Source: Paralvinella palmiformis
Taxonomy: Eukaryota; Annelida; Polychaeta; Terebellida; Alvinellidae
Assembly: GCA_025642065.1 (NCBI GenBank)
Contig: JAODUP010000113.1
Coordinates: 466,501-530,500, forward strand
Direction of reading: 5' to 3'
Length of the DNA stretch: 64,000 nucleotides
Shown here: positions 37,081-48,144 of the stretch, piece after piece
Numbering within the stretch: position 1 is the stretch's first letter
Layout: each line of letters begins with the position of its first letter
Program-made: the position numbers and the translations under genes
The notes under the pieces: generated by a model
Told to the model about the DNA's origin: nothing
The model's database searches: none
Seen by the model: only the letters and a program-made list of their open reading frames with translations

Positions 37081-40000
37081 CTTTGCCTCTTCCACATCTT
37101 ACTTGGTTTGTAAAAGGTGGTAACACCGACCTTTTTGTGCTGATGTGTCGTCAAGCCTCACTCACTCTCTTATTCAGTATGTGTGTGTGTGCACGTGTGT
37201 GTAACTACTGTATGAGAGAATCGTATCCATGTGAAGTTAACCCGTCACTGTTTCTTTTTAAACAGAATACCTCCATCTCTTGATGCTGCCCACTCACTGG
37301 ATCCTACCATGGTACCAAAAGATGGAGCGACATCAGGCGGGAAATACACGATGCCAAGCCCGATCTATTCTGAAAAAGAAGTGCAGAGCATCAAAGACAC
37401 GCACAAAACACCAAAGAAAACGTCAGACTGGGTATATTGGTTTAATTGATGTGGTGTGATTAACTAAATACCACTGTAATATTTTCATTCTTAATGTAGC
37501 ATGGCACATTTGATTTGAAAAGTTGTTGATTAGAATTTTAAACAGTACACTAAAGGGTAGTAAAGATGGTATGAATTTGGCTCGTGTTTGTGGGAAACGT
37601 TTCCCTTAGCAGCTACTCCTTGGTGATATAACCCACTTGCAGGGTTAGGGATTTTATGGTAAAAGCCTATTTTTACATTACATTGTAAAAAAATGGTTAA
37701 TAACCATAAAAAACTGTAAAATGCTGTAAAAATATCATTCATTATAACTATAACACAATTCCACTAGTCTTAGTGGATGTTGTTCAACACATTTATGCGA
37801 TAATGTCTTTCTCATACATTTATTAACACACTACTCAATATTTGACACATGAATTTGTACATGAATACTAGGAATTTAACAAAATAATGACATTTATCGT
37901 TCTGCACACAAAGTGAATATTGTCCAGCCAAACAGTTAACAGTCTAATGTGGGCCACATGTGACCAGTGCCAAGGCTAAACAACTCAACTGAACTAAGTA
38001 CACCACAGATTGCTTACATAATCTATCCACGGCCAATTCCGACATATTCGTTATTGTTTTAATCCCAACTTATGATATTCGTTTTTAAGCGATAGGAATA
38101 TTGATTAGGACTGTCTACATTTTAGATTGTCTTTTTTTGTGAAAATAAAAAAAGGCACTTCACCTTCCTTGTTGTAATTACCATAGGTCCCGGCCATTAA
38201 TTTAGGGCTAAAATATCATGATTTATGTTATTACCATCTAATAAGACTTAAAAATCTGAACTTTTCCGTGTAGTATTTCCAGCCCAGGTGACGTTTTGAA
38301 CACAGAAAATTTAGTTTTCATAATTCGTTATTCATACCAATGCGTTTTGTTTACTGTCAATAGATCAAGGCAAATTATAACCATTGTTTACACAAACTGT
38401 TAGCGCATATATGTAGGACCTCAAACTTAAATTAACGGCTTAATTAAACATTCAATGAACCATATATGAAGTCAATGGCCTGGAAGTAATTAAACATATT
38501 GTCAATTACTACTGAGCCTTTGATGTTACGTTTTGGTCACTAACGCAGCAATAACCAAGACAATGTAATTGTAAATTACCGGTATATGAGGTCCAGTGAG
38601 TAACTATAACTCTCTATTGAAAATAAATGAATTAATCAGTAATTATACCATTATTAATATAAATATGCCCATACAAAATATGTATGGGGGGGGGGGCACC
38701 CTAATGTCTTTCCCGCCAAACGAATGAGATACAACTCTCTTGGGTACAGGATGTCTTGGGTATAAGTTGTCTTGTTACCGGCACTGCCTTCCTGAAATGC
38801 GCTACTGAGTCAAACAACGTTTATCCATAATTACAAAAATCTCATAATTCTACATATAAATATTGATTTTCATTATAAAGTCATGTATAATTATCATCAA
38901 CTTGTTTTACTTCTATTTTCACTCCTTGACTGCATGAGTTTAAATCAAAATAATGATTGATGTCCGTTTGCATCTAGACAAGGACCTAGGTCACTAGCAT
39001 CTAGACGGCTGCTAACACACTGAAAATGTTTATCTCGATGACTGGATTTCTTGACACTGAAATAGCACTGGCCATTAAGCCGACCCAACCCAAAATAAGG
39101 GTCAAAATGTTGCCACAAAGTCTCGTCTTAATGGCCGGGACCTACAGTACACCAAACTTGATCTAGTTAGTTTCTAGGGAATTTCTGCAAAAGGAGAGTG
39201 AACAGTAAATTTCAGTTGCTATATTAGAGACCACCGTTTTCTTCTTGTAAATAATACATTGACATGGTTGGCTGGATTTTGCTGAGCCTGTGATGATAGG
39301 CTTCCATATTTGAGGACTAATACAGCTATACTCACAAATATCATAAATAATCTCAAAATGTGTAAATGATCATCAACGCATTAAATAATCCAGTTCAAAG
39401 TGCTGATTAATCGACTTTTAATGGCCTGTGGGCGCTGCCATATTGAAACTAGACAGAGACCGGAAGCTCCTGAATGCTGACGTCCCTTCAGCGTATCCGG
39501 TTGACCTGAAGTCTGTTGAGCCCATACATGTAAACAAGTGTGAGCAAAGAATTATTCCAGAACAGCATTATCTTGTTAAAATTACATCATGAATGACATA
39601 CAACCGTACGAGTTTGAGCCATAAGGAACATTACAAGAGGAAGATGAATAAAATGGCTCAGAAATTAATGCTCAATAGAAACAATAATCCATATCCGTAT
39701 AGAGATTGCCGATGTGATGTCAAAGCATTTCAGTTTCTCCTTCCCACCTTCGAATCTGGCTTCCGGTGCTGCCGTAATGGCGGCCCTCCAGTGATTTGGA
39801 TTATTTCCCTATATCTATGATATCAGATATAGTTTGTGATTATAATTATTATTATTGGGGGTTAGGAAGTCCCATGGGTTTCTTTTATATTATTTTTGGT
39901 TACTGTTCTAAGCATTACATATTTAAAACATATTTTCTGAGGGTGGACTGTCCCTTTAACTGGCGAATTATACAAACATTACATCTATACATGTTCGTTT

Positions 40001-43000
40001 CAATGGCAACACAAAATATTTTCATTGCTTGTTTATGCCTACACTGATGACAGCATCAAATTGAGTATAAATGGAAACCTTTCAGTCATTTCTGACAAGA
40101 GACTTGCTGCTGAGGGTGAAAATGTTTTATTTGATATGTATTGTTTATTTAAAATTTGTCTGGTCAGTGTATTGTCATTCAATATATATCATAAAAATCC
40201 TCCGTTGGTGAGAAAAGGTTGTCTCTCGGGTTATATTTCACGTATGAAGTGATCCGGAGATTGATATTTCATGTTTAGGTGTAGAACTTTCACATCTGAT
40301 ATCACAGTGATATCTACTTCTATGAAATGCTTCATCAAGTCATCATGCTAATTCTCTCATTTGTTCGCTTAAATCTGATGAAAATATGAGATATCAAGTT
40401 GTCTCGTTATGCCCAATGGGTGCCTCTGTGGTCTAGCAGTAGTGTGTTGGACCACAGATCACTACCAACCGTGTTTGAATCTCGGCATGGGCATATCTGA
40501 AGGGTGTTTCATCTTTGACTTTGCTTCATTACCTTTGGAGGTCGCTCGGCCCATTTAGCCTACCGTGTGCACAAAAGTGGCCGTAAAACACCAATAATCA
40601 TCATCATTATGCCCAATGCTGTTGTCTTTCTTAATCAGTAACTTGAAGCAATGGCTACTTCAATTCCCATATTGGACATATTCAGGAATTTGGGAGATCA
40701 CATTTTCCATTGTATTTTTTTGGGGGGGTCAGACTTTCTGTAACAAGTAAGGCATTTTACTTACAGCTAGATAGTGAATTTCCAATGCATGGTAACATCC
40801 CTAAGCATTTCTTTTCAGACTGAAAATTTATGAATATTTCACTGATGATTTGTTTATATTCTGTTGCAGCTGGCCTACTTGACTATAAAGTCTATGAGGT
40901 TAGGATTTGACTTCCTTTCGGGTTACAACAGACGTACAAGAGATGAAAAGCTCTGGATAAAGTAAGTATTGCTTTATAAAACATATTCAAATTTGTGAAC
41001 ATTCGGAACATCCATAAACCTACAGAAGGCTTGTTTTAGTTCATTTTCACTTCATTTATTTAATTAACAAAAACTTCATAAGTTATATATATATATAATA
41101 TATATATATACTTATTTATTTATTATAACAAGTAAGGATAAAACCAAGTCAGGAGGATTTTTGTCATAATAAGTTTATTTGAGGACTGAAAGAGTCAATA
41201 TCTATACTGTAGAACTAGCAGGTAAAGTGTGCCATATGTAATACAAACTGCCTCTTTGGCCTCATGAGTAGAGTGCGAGACTATTTACCTATGGCTATGG
41301 TCATTCTGTGCTGGAGGTCGCAGGTTCGCGCCTCGGCCGTGGCACTATAGTAGGAGTTTTTCATCCAGCCAGGCAACTGGCAAGGTTTTCTCCACCGAAC
41401 ATGCCATATATTCTAAATTTATTTAGAATTATTCTCCACGGGGAAGCTATAAATTACAGACCATATTCAATTCTCTCATCTAAGGTTGCCAGTCACATTA
41501 AAAACTGCCATTTCAGCCATTAATTCGGCAATTATACTGATGTGCTTAAAATAATGTGTGGAAAACAGCTGTGATAAAAAAAAACATTATGTACTCAAAT
41601 CCAAGATAATTTTGGGTATATAGTTTCCCACTGTTACTTGATGTTACAGTAATAGAGTAGGATGTGTGAAGAAACATCTCCGTCACGTAGAAGCTTTACG
41701 TTATATTCTCATCACCACTTCCTTTAGCTGTTTACGGTTTGGGGGCTCGCAGGTGGTTGTAAAAATTGACTGAAATCATGTGGCTCTAGCTGGCCAATCT
41801 GTATCAGTGTGATGTTAAAGCCGACTTGCCCATTACTCTGCTGGTGATAGGTAGAAATGATTACGGATGGATGCCAAATTGGTATCATGTGGCTCAAGAT
41901 GAAATTTCATTTTCTCAGAACATCTATTCCCCAGTCGATAAACGGCGTACAAACAGTTCTTAAATATATAGCCATAATGACTTCACAAACTGTTGCTTAA
42001 GTACACCAAGGCATTGCCACTAAGCAGTTTGTTTATTTTATTAGGTTACAGTAGTAATGCTAATTTTTGGAAAGATGCCAAAATTTTATTAATCAAGTTT
42101 AAGCTTTTCATTCTATTTATAATTCTGTAATTTTATTTAGCGACATTTAAAATCTTAAAAACTGTTCATGGGCACGTAGAAAAATATTTTTGGCAGGCAG
42201 TAGGTGCAAAAAGGTTATAGTTTTAAGATTTCAAAGGGTTATCTGTAAATTCCCATAATAATCGAATACCAATTAGTAATGAGAATACATCACTTTTTAT
42301 TTAGATCGACTACGTTAATCAGCGAACAGTAGATAATCCACTGATTTTACTATCAGGATTTATTTCTCACCTTTCTGCTGTAGTCGTATTGTATTCATGG
42401 AAGCCATTTCGGCTGTTCCGGGCATGGTGGCTGCCATGATTAGACACTTGACCTCTTTAAGAAAGATGAGGACAGACCACGGCTGGATCCATACGTTGCT
42501 AGGTTAGTGATTTCCGTTTTCGCATCGAAGCTGTAATTGATGTGTTAAAGTAAAAATGTAAATGTTGCTGTTTTACGGCCACTTTTGTGCACAAGGTGGG
42601 CTAAATTGGGCCAAACTACCTCCAAAGGTAATGAGGCGAAGTGAAAGATGAAACACCCTTCCGACATAGCCCGGCCGGGGTTTGAACCCAGGTGCTATAG
42701 GTCTGTGGCCAATCGCGCTACCAATTAGGCCATGTAGGCGGTCCCTGATGTGATCAAGAACGTATCTATAACACGTTAAGAATGTTCACTGAACTGATAT
42801 TGTTTGATGTTATTGTGTCTGTGTTGCAAAAATGGTAATTCCACGTCATGATATTTCTGTACAACATAAATCAGAAATGGTTGACTATTTCTAGAATGTT
42901 GCATCAGATCTCATATTCAAAGGGTGGTTCTACTTTTCCAAGTATATCCACTACAGAACTTGTCTTTTCAATCGAAATGTTGGTTTAAACGAAAGGCCTG

Positions 43001-43580
43001 TTAAATAAACGTAGTCATGAGATTTGGTCAAAGCCCCATTTCTTCTCATAGTAACTGATGCTGGGTTATAGGAATTGGTTCAGTGAAACTATTTGTTCAT
43101 GAAACAAAAAATATACAATGCAAACCACATAAAATTAATTGATTCTAATTAGTGTCTCTACAGATAAATGGGGGGGGGGCTCCTCTGTGGTCTAGCGGTA
43201 GCATGTTGGATCACTACCACCTGCGTTTGAATCTCGGCAAGTTACTAATTGATTTTATTTGGGAGATAGTGTAGGAATATCTTGTATTTGTTTTGTTGCA
43301 ACTATATGGTTACATCTTTTAACTGCAACACCATCACTGAAACACACACACACACACATATATTTACGTATACATATTTATTTATTGTAGAGGAAGCAGA
43401 GAATGAACGGATGCATTTGATGACAGCATTAGAGATTAAAAAGCCAACATTATGGTTTAAGATGGGTTTACTTTCAACACAAGGTAATTAATATTAATGG
43501 CACAAACCATAATGTTTAGCCTACTCTTTCACCAATATAAAAAATAGTAAATTATGATAATTGTTTTTGATAGTCCCGTC

Positions 43581-43618
<38 letters not shown>

Positions 43619-46600
43619 CTATACATATACATACACACTAAATTATTGGGATCAAATATCAGCCCTCAAGATGTACTCTCAAGAGAGAAGGACGAAAAGA
43701 TATCAAATCATATACACCTGGAATATTCTAGAATGAATTGCCCCAAATATTGGAATAAAATCATATACATCAACAAAGCAGGGGCACCTATGCCGAGTCC
43801 CCCAAATAAAACAGTATGCAACTTGTAAAATTAGGGCAATCAGAAAAGGGAGCCTTCAAATTAGGGGTGCAAAGCTTAACAACAATCTTCTAGTAAATAT
43901 CCCTGGCCAGACAAACTCCATCACATCTATGAGGATTTCAATATGCTGGGGTGGAGTCACCGACTTGGCTGGGGAGATTATATTCTCAAGCTATGAACTA
44001 ACTAACATTGGGTTCCCATGCATTCTGGAAAACATGCAAAATAACAAATAAATTTTATAGGTCCTGGAAATGTCCTTGAATTGGACAAAATCAGGAAAGA
44101 GTGCCGGTATAAAGTCTTGATATTCCACGTTAGTTAAAATTTTAATAAAGGTGTGTGGAGGAGGAGGAGGCTGTACCATAAAATGACAATAATCGATCAT
44201 ACATTGATTAAATATATCCTCTTTCACATATATATTGATTTATTACCTTTAAATCTTGTATACTTTGTCCCAGAAAATCATAATTTTGTCCTGGAAAATA
44301 ATAGTTCCTTGGCTGTAGGAACCATGTATATATGTTACAGTTAATCTGTATAATCAGGTAATATGTACATTACCTGAAATGTTTAGGTAATCTGTATTAA
44401 ATCTCAGTTAGCAATAAATGTATTACTTGAAAAGTTCAGGTAATATACATATTACCTGATTATACAGATTAACTGTAATATATATATAATAAGATCTTGC
44501 ACACAGATTCATTTGTTGAAATTTCTTTTTCAGGTGTATTTATTGTCTGGTTTGGTATTGCCTATTTGATAGCACCACGATATTGTCACAGATTTGTTGG
44601 ATATTTGGAAGAAGATGCCGTTCGAACATTCACAAAATGTCTCAAGGCAAGTAATAAATATTTGCTAACCCCCAAGGTTAAGTCCCGTATGTAAACAGGA
44701 GGGCCTGTGCCGATTCAGTAAACGTTTTATTGTTAGTGATATTTGTACTCGAGTCATTGTCCATTCCACATTTTAGGATATCGATGATGGACCGCTGTGT
44801 CAATGGAAAACACGACTTGCACCGGATATAGCAGTCAACTATTGGAAATTATCAGTGAGTTTACCGTTATTATCTAATGGCCTTTGAATGGCATATACTT
44901 AGTAAACAATTTTAGCACTTTGGCTTATTGTTGATTTGGTATTTGAACCATATATATTACCCAGACTGTATCCTCAGTCAGTATCAACCCCCTCCCACTG
45001 GTCAGTCACTCGCTCATCTACTTGATACAATTCAGTTTTTATGTGTATAAGACAACAGTATTTAGTCGGGATTTTTTGCTTTGCTCACTGAAGCTCACAA
45101 TATAATTAAGATGCTGATTGTGAGCGTTTTTGCTAAAGCTGGATGCTATGGACAGTGTCACAGAGATACAGGATAGCTTCCAGTCTGCAACAACCATCTG
45201 GGATGAAAAGATAAGAATAGTCCAAGAAATTCAAGGATCATCTGCCAATAACTACAGTTACTGGGCAGATGAATCTGCATCTCAGTAGTTCACAGTTCAG
45301 TTTTGTAGAATCTGCTACCATCGTGATTAAATGTTGTGATCTTGATCCATCATTTAATAGTAATACGCAAGGCACTGATAGCAGTTTCAGATCCTAATCT
45401 GTTTGAAGGATCTCTTTCAGTGAGCAGTACCCTAGACATGGGATCAATCAGTTCCACACATTTCCATTTGAGCCATTCCAAATCATCAAATCCAGATCGA
45501 GCAATTTCAGTAGATCTTATACTATTCTTGTATGATTCACACACAAAAAGAAAACGATTTTTTTATTATTTTTCATCTATCAATATATACTTTCATTTAT
45601 ATATAATACATTACTTAAATGTGTCAGTTTTCATATTTTGACAAATTGAAACGTATTTAGATACAAGTTGAATGTGACATGACTTTGATGACGCTGCTTG
45701 AATAGAAGGAGTGAATTATGACAGTTTAATCCAAATATCAATTCCTACTTGCCATCTGACCAAATCCTGAAACAATAAATCAGAGGGGTCGATTATGACA
45801 ATTGGATATCCGCTGTGATCCAGATGTCACGCATAATCCTACTTATCCAGTGACAAAATTGAGCGCCTCCGTGGTCTAGCAGTAGCATGCTGGACCACAG
45901 ATCACTACCACCGTGTTCGAATCCCGGCGTGGGCATATCTGAAGGTTGTTTCATCTACCTTGTGCACAAAAGTGGCCGTAAAACATCAATCATCATCATC
46001 ATCATCATCATCCAGTGACAAAATCATGGACAAGACGTCAAAGTGGCCAGTTGTTGAATAGGAGTAGACACTCGAAGATGGAAAAAATGTAAACAGAAAA
46101 AACACTATTTGGGGTAAAGATAAAGTTATTGCCTATTATTGAGTGAAGGAAAACTGATATACGGTAAATTATTTTTGTGGGCTTGATCAATTCCGAAGTC
46201 AATTATTTCAATTGAAGTTCCAAATTCAAATTTGATCTGGTCATCAATTCCAGTTTTCGCTGCCATTTTTGTACTTATCCAGTGCTTCACCCATCAGGGT
46301 TTATTAAGTACCTATGTCCAACCCACTATCAAACACATATTGCCGGAGATGTCCTTTTGCGTCTGGGCTCATTTTTCAGGAAACCCCAAATTCTAATCCA
46401 CTAATGGTAGGGTTTGTGGATGATTGTTTCCAACATACATTGCATTGAAATAGTTTGACTGGCATTTTTGAGAGGTGGTTTGCTCTGAAATGTTTTTGTG
46501 CGAGTTATTATCTATCTAATATCAAACAAAACTCTGTCCAAGCATTCCTGTCCATTAGTATGGGTTTCAGTTAGTTATTCATAGAATTAAAATGGGTGGC

Positions 46601-48144
46601 ATATACCCCTAGACCCATTAACGTACATCATACTTGTGCATTTACTTTTAACTAAAGTAGTAATCCATCAACCTGGATCAAGTTTTTTCTGGGTCCAGAT
46701 CCTGCTCTTACATCCCCATTTCTTGCTTTTAGTATTGTTGTATGGTTTGATAAACATTCCTATTAATTAAGGTTAATTTATGGATCTGATTGGTTATAGC
46801 ACACTGTGACTCTTAGTAATGGTGTTAACTTGCAGGGAATTATACTGGTTTTAGCTATAACTTATAAGTAGAGGGCACATCGTTCACACTATTCCACAAC
46901 CATCCAATGGTGTCATCATTTATGGCTGAAACAACCAGTGAGCTGGTGAAACACCACTGGCTCATTGGCAGATTCAGTCCATGAGCCTTCTGGCTTCCGT
47001 TCCCCCACTCTTCCACTCAGCCACCACAACGTGTGATCACGATGATGGTGATTTGATACGACAATAATGCTTTAACAAACCGGCAATTAACATCTGGTGT
47101 TAAATCAAGCACCTTTGGGAAATGTTGCGGTTTTACAGGCAATTTGTGTACCATGATAAGTGAAATGGGTCGTGTCCGTTGAGATATAGGCTAGGTTTTG
47201 AACCATGGTCCTAGAGTTCTGCTGCCAATCACCATACCAGTTTGACTATGGTGGTGCCTAACGTTAGGAGTGTAACTAATATTGTATAGTTTCTGGTTAA
47301 GTCCACTCCGTCATTTGTAAAATGTTACATGGCTCAAATGACTGATGTGTACTCTAACATCTAAAACAAGGGAGGATAATAAATATTTCTTTTGACGTGG
47401 AGGAGCCTAAAATTACAAAAAGAACTGCAGTAGTAAAGTAAATTGGTAAAAGTGCAGTAAGTTGGCAAAAGTGCCCAAAACTGAGTGTCTGCCAATCCAT
47501 ATTAGTGAGTGAGTGAGTGTTTTGTTTACCCTCGGTGGTGGTTACACCCATGACTTACGGTTAAACCCAAGGAGTCACTCCTTAGGGAAACAATCCACAA
47601 ATATCACATCACTGGGACTCAAACCCAAAACTGGATGTTTGCAGTGCAGCGCTGTACCCACAGCACCATCAGAACACACAATTTGAGCACTTATTGTAGA
47701 AACAATTTTGTATTTCCTAACAGCATTGATAGACAATTCTTAAGCTTTGAGGACTGTTCATCCTTATTAGGAAGATTTGCTAAATCTATTCAGAAATTTA
47801 CTGTTGAATATTTTGAGGCTTTCTGGTTTTTCGAAATTCATGGGAATATAGAGTCGGTGAGTTCTTCATGTTCTTTAAAGCAAAGTGATGACTAAAGGAA
47901 ATCACTTTTGTGGATGGGTTTTTAAACTCTGCAGTGTGCCCTATTCAGAGAAGATGCAGCTCTTTGCTAAGATCGGAATGATAGTATTTCTTGCTAATTC
48001 TTTGTCATTGTTTTCCAGCCATCTGCCACAATGAAGGATGTCATTCTAGCAATGCGGGCAGATGAGGCTCATCACAGACTCGTCAATCATACTCTGGCAT
48101 CTATGAATAAAGAGGACTTCAACTCATATAGGTCAAAAGAGTAA
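35402..48144 (+). CDS. AOX: Alternative oxidase, mitochondrial (copy 1)
   Basis: Nine coding exons: 35402-35530 (exon from 35333), 36783-36922, 37266-37431, 40870-40961, 42384-42502, 43391-43483, 44534-44646, 44777-44854 and 48019-48144 (TAA). They give 351 residues with every junction in frame. The enzyme oxidises ubiquinol and reduces oxygen to water on the matrix side of the inner membrane, bypassing complexes III and IV. The start [20 protein letters not shown] is arginine-rich without acids, as in a mitochondrial presequence, ending near SRGFS. Di-iron motifs: FMEAIS with E182 (replacing LET), NERMHL (E221, H224), LEEDA (271-275) and RADEAHHR (323-330). Unusual points: MEA for LET, a tail NSYRSKE unlike copy 2, and a GC donor after exon 44534-44646. 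All ligands remain, so activity is plausible. The paralogue lies downstream at 56825-59679. Confidence 0.95.
37018..37080. repeat. CTGT then CT then GT microsatellite
   Basis: The compound tract lies in AOX1 intron 36923-37265, just upstream of the fourth exon's acceptor region. Confidence 0.9.
38186..39142. mobile_element. 957 bp MITE-like element with 15-bp perfect inverted ends and TA duplication
   Basis: The left end GGTCCCGGCCATTAA (38186-38200) and right end TTAATGGCCGGGACC (39128-39142) are exact inverted copies. Both flanks are TA (38184-38185 and 39143-39144), consistent with a TA target-site duplication. The interior has no transposase frame. It lies in the 3.4 kb AOX1 intron 37432-40869. 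Confidence 0.65.
39395..39475 (-). repeat. Dispersed repeat E, copy 2
   Basis: Reverse-orientation partner of 28325-28470, sharing attaaataatccagttcaaa and gggcgctgccatattgaaa. It is intronic in AOX1. Confidence 0.5.
40422..40606 (+). mobile_element. SINE family A, full-length copy
   Basis: The head gcctctgtggtctagcagta and gtgtttgaatctcgg resemble tRNA A and B boxes. The body continues ggtgtttcatctttgacttt, tacctttggaggtcgctcgg, cccatttagcctaccgtgtg and cacaaaagtggccgtaaaac, with an ATC-rich tail. This is among the clearest copies. It is intronic in AOX1. Confidence 0.85.
41255..41360 (+). mobile_element. tRNA-derived SINE head, another family
   Basis: cctcatgagtagagtgcgag resembles an A box and gcaggttcgcgcctcgg a B box. 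The 71-codon frame at 41308-41523 is derived from it. It is intronic in AOX1. Confidence 0.5.
42565..42745 (-). mobile_element. SINE family A, subfamily with a different head
   Basis: The tail tgttttacggccacttttgt, body ccaaactacctccaaaggta and gatgaaacacccttccgaca are shared. The head reads ggggtttgaacccaggtgct, as in the copy at 6050-6225, so these two share a subfamily. It is intronic in AOX1. Confidence 0.75.
43177..43245 (+). mobile_element. SINE family A, head fragment
   Basis: ctcctctgtggtctagcggt, agcatgttggatcactacca and gtttgaatctcgg are present, then the element stops. It is preceded by a poly-G run. Confidence 0.6.
44327..44487. repeat. Near-perfect 160 bp palindrome
   Basis: The left arm ttacagttaatctgtataat caggtaatat..acattacctgaa is mirrored by ttcaggtaatatacatatta cctgattatacagattaact gtaa on the right, around a loop of about 40 bp. 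It lies in AOX1 intron 43484-44533, about 50 bp before the next exon. It may be a small hairpin-type MITE. Confidence 0.75.
44647..44652 (+). promoter_or_regulatory. Non-canonical GC splice donor
   Basis: The exon ends AAG and the intron begins GCAAGT. Only this junction keeps the AOX frame (CLK|DIDDG): using the GT four bases later leads to a stop soon after the next acceptor. The equivalent donor in copy 2 is AAG|GTATGC. AAG|GCAAGT matches the usual form of GC-AG introns. Confidence 0.85.
45866..46010 (+). mobile_element. SINE family A, internally deleted copy
   Basis: The head gcctccgtggtctagcagta and gtgttcgaatcccggcgtgg is intact. After ggttgtttcatct the sequence jumps to accttgtgcacaaaagtggc, missing about 40 bp of the body, and ends in an ATC tail. 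It is intronic in AOX1. Confidence 0.8.
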
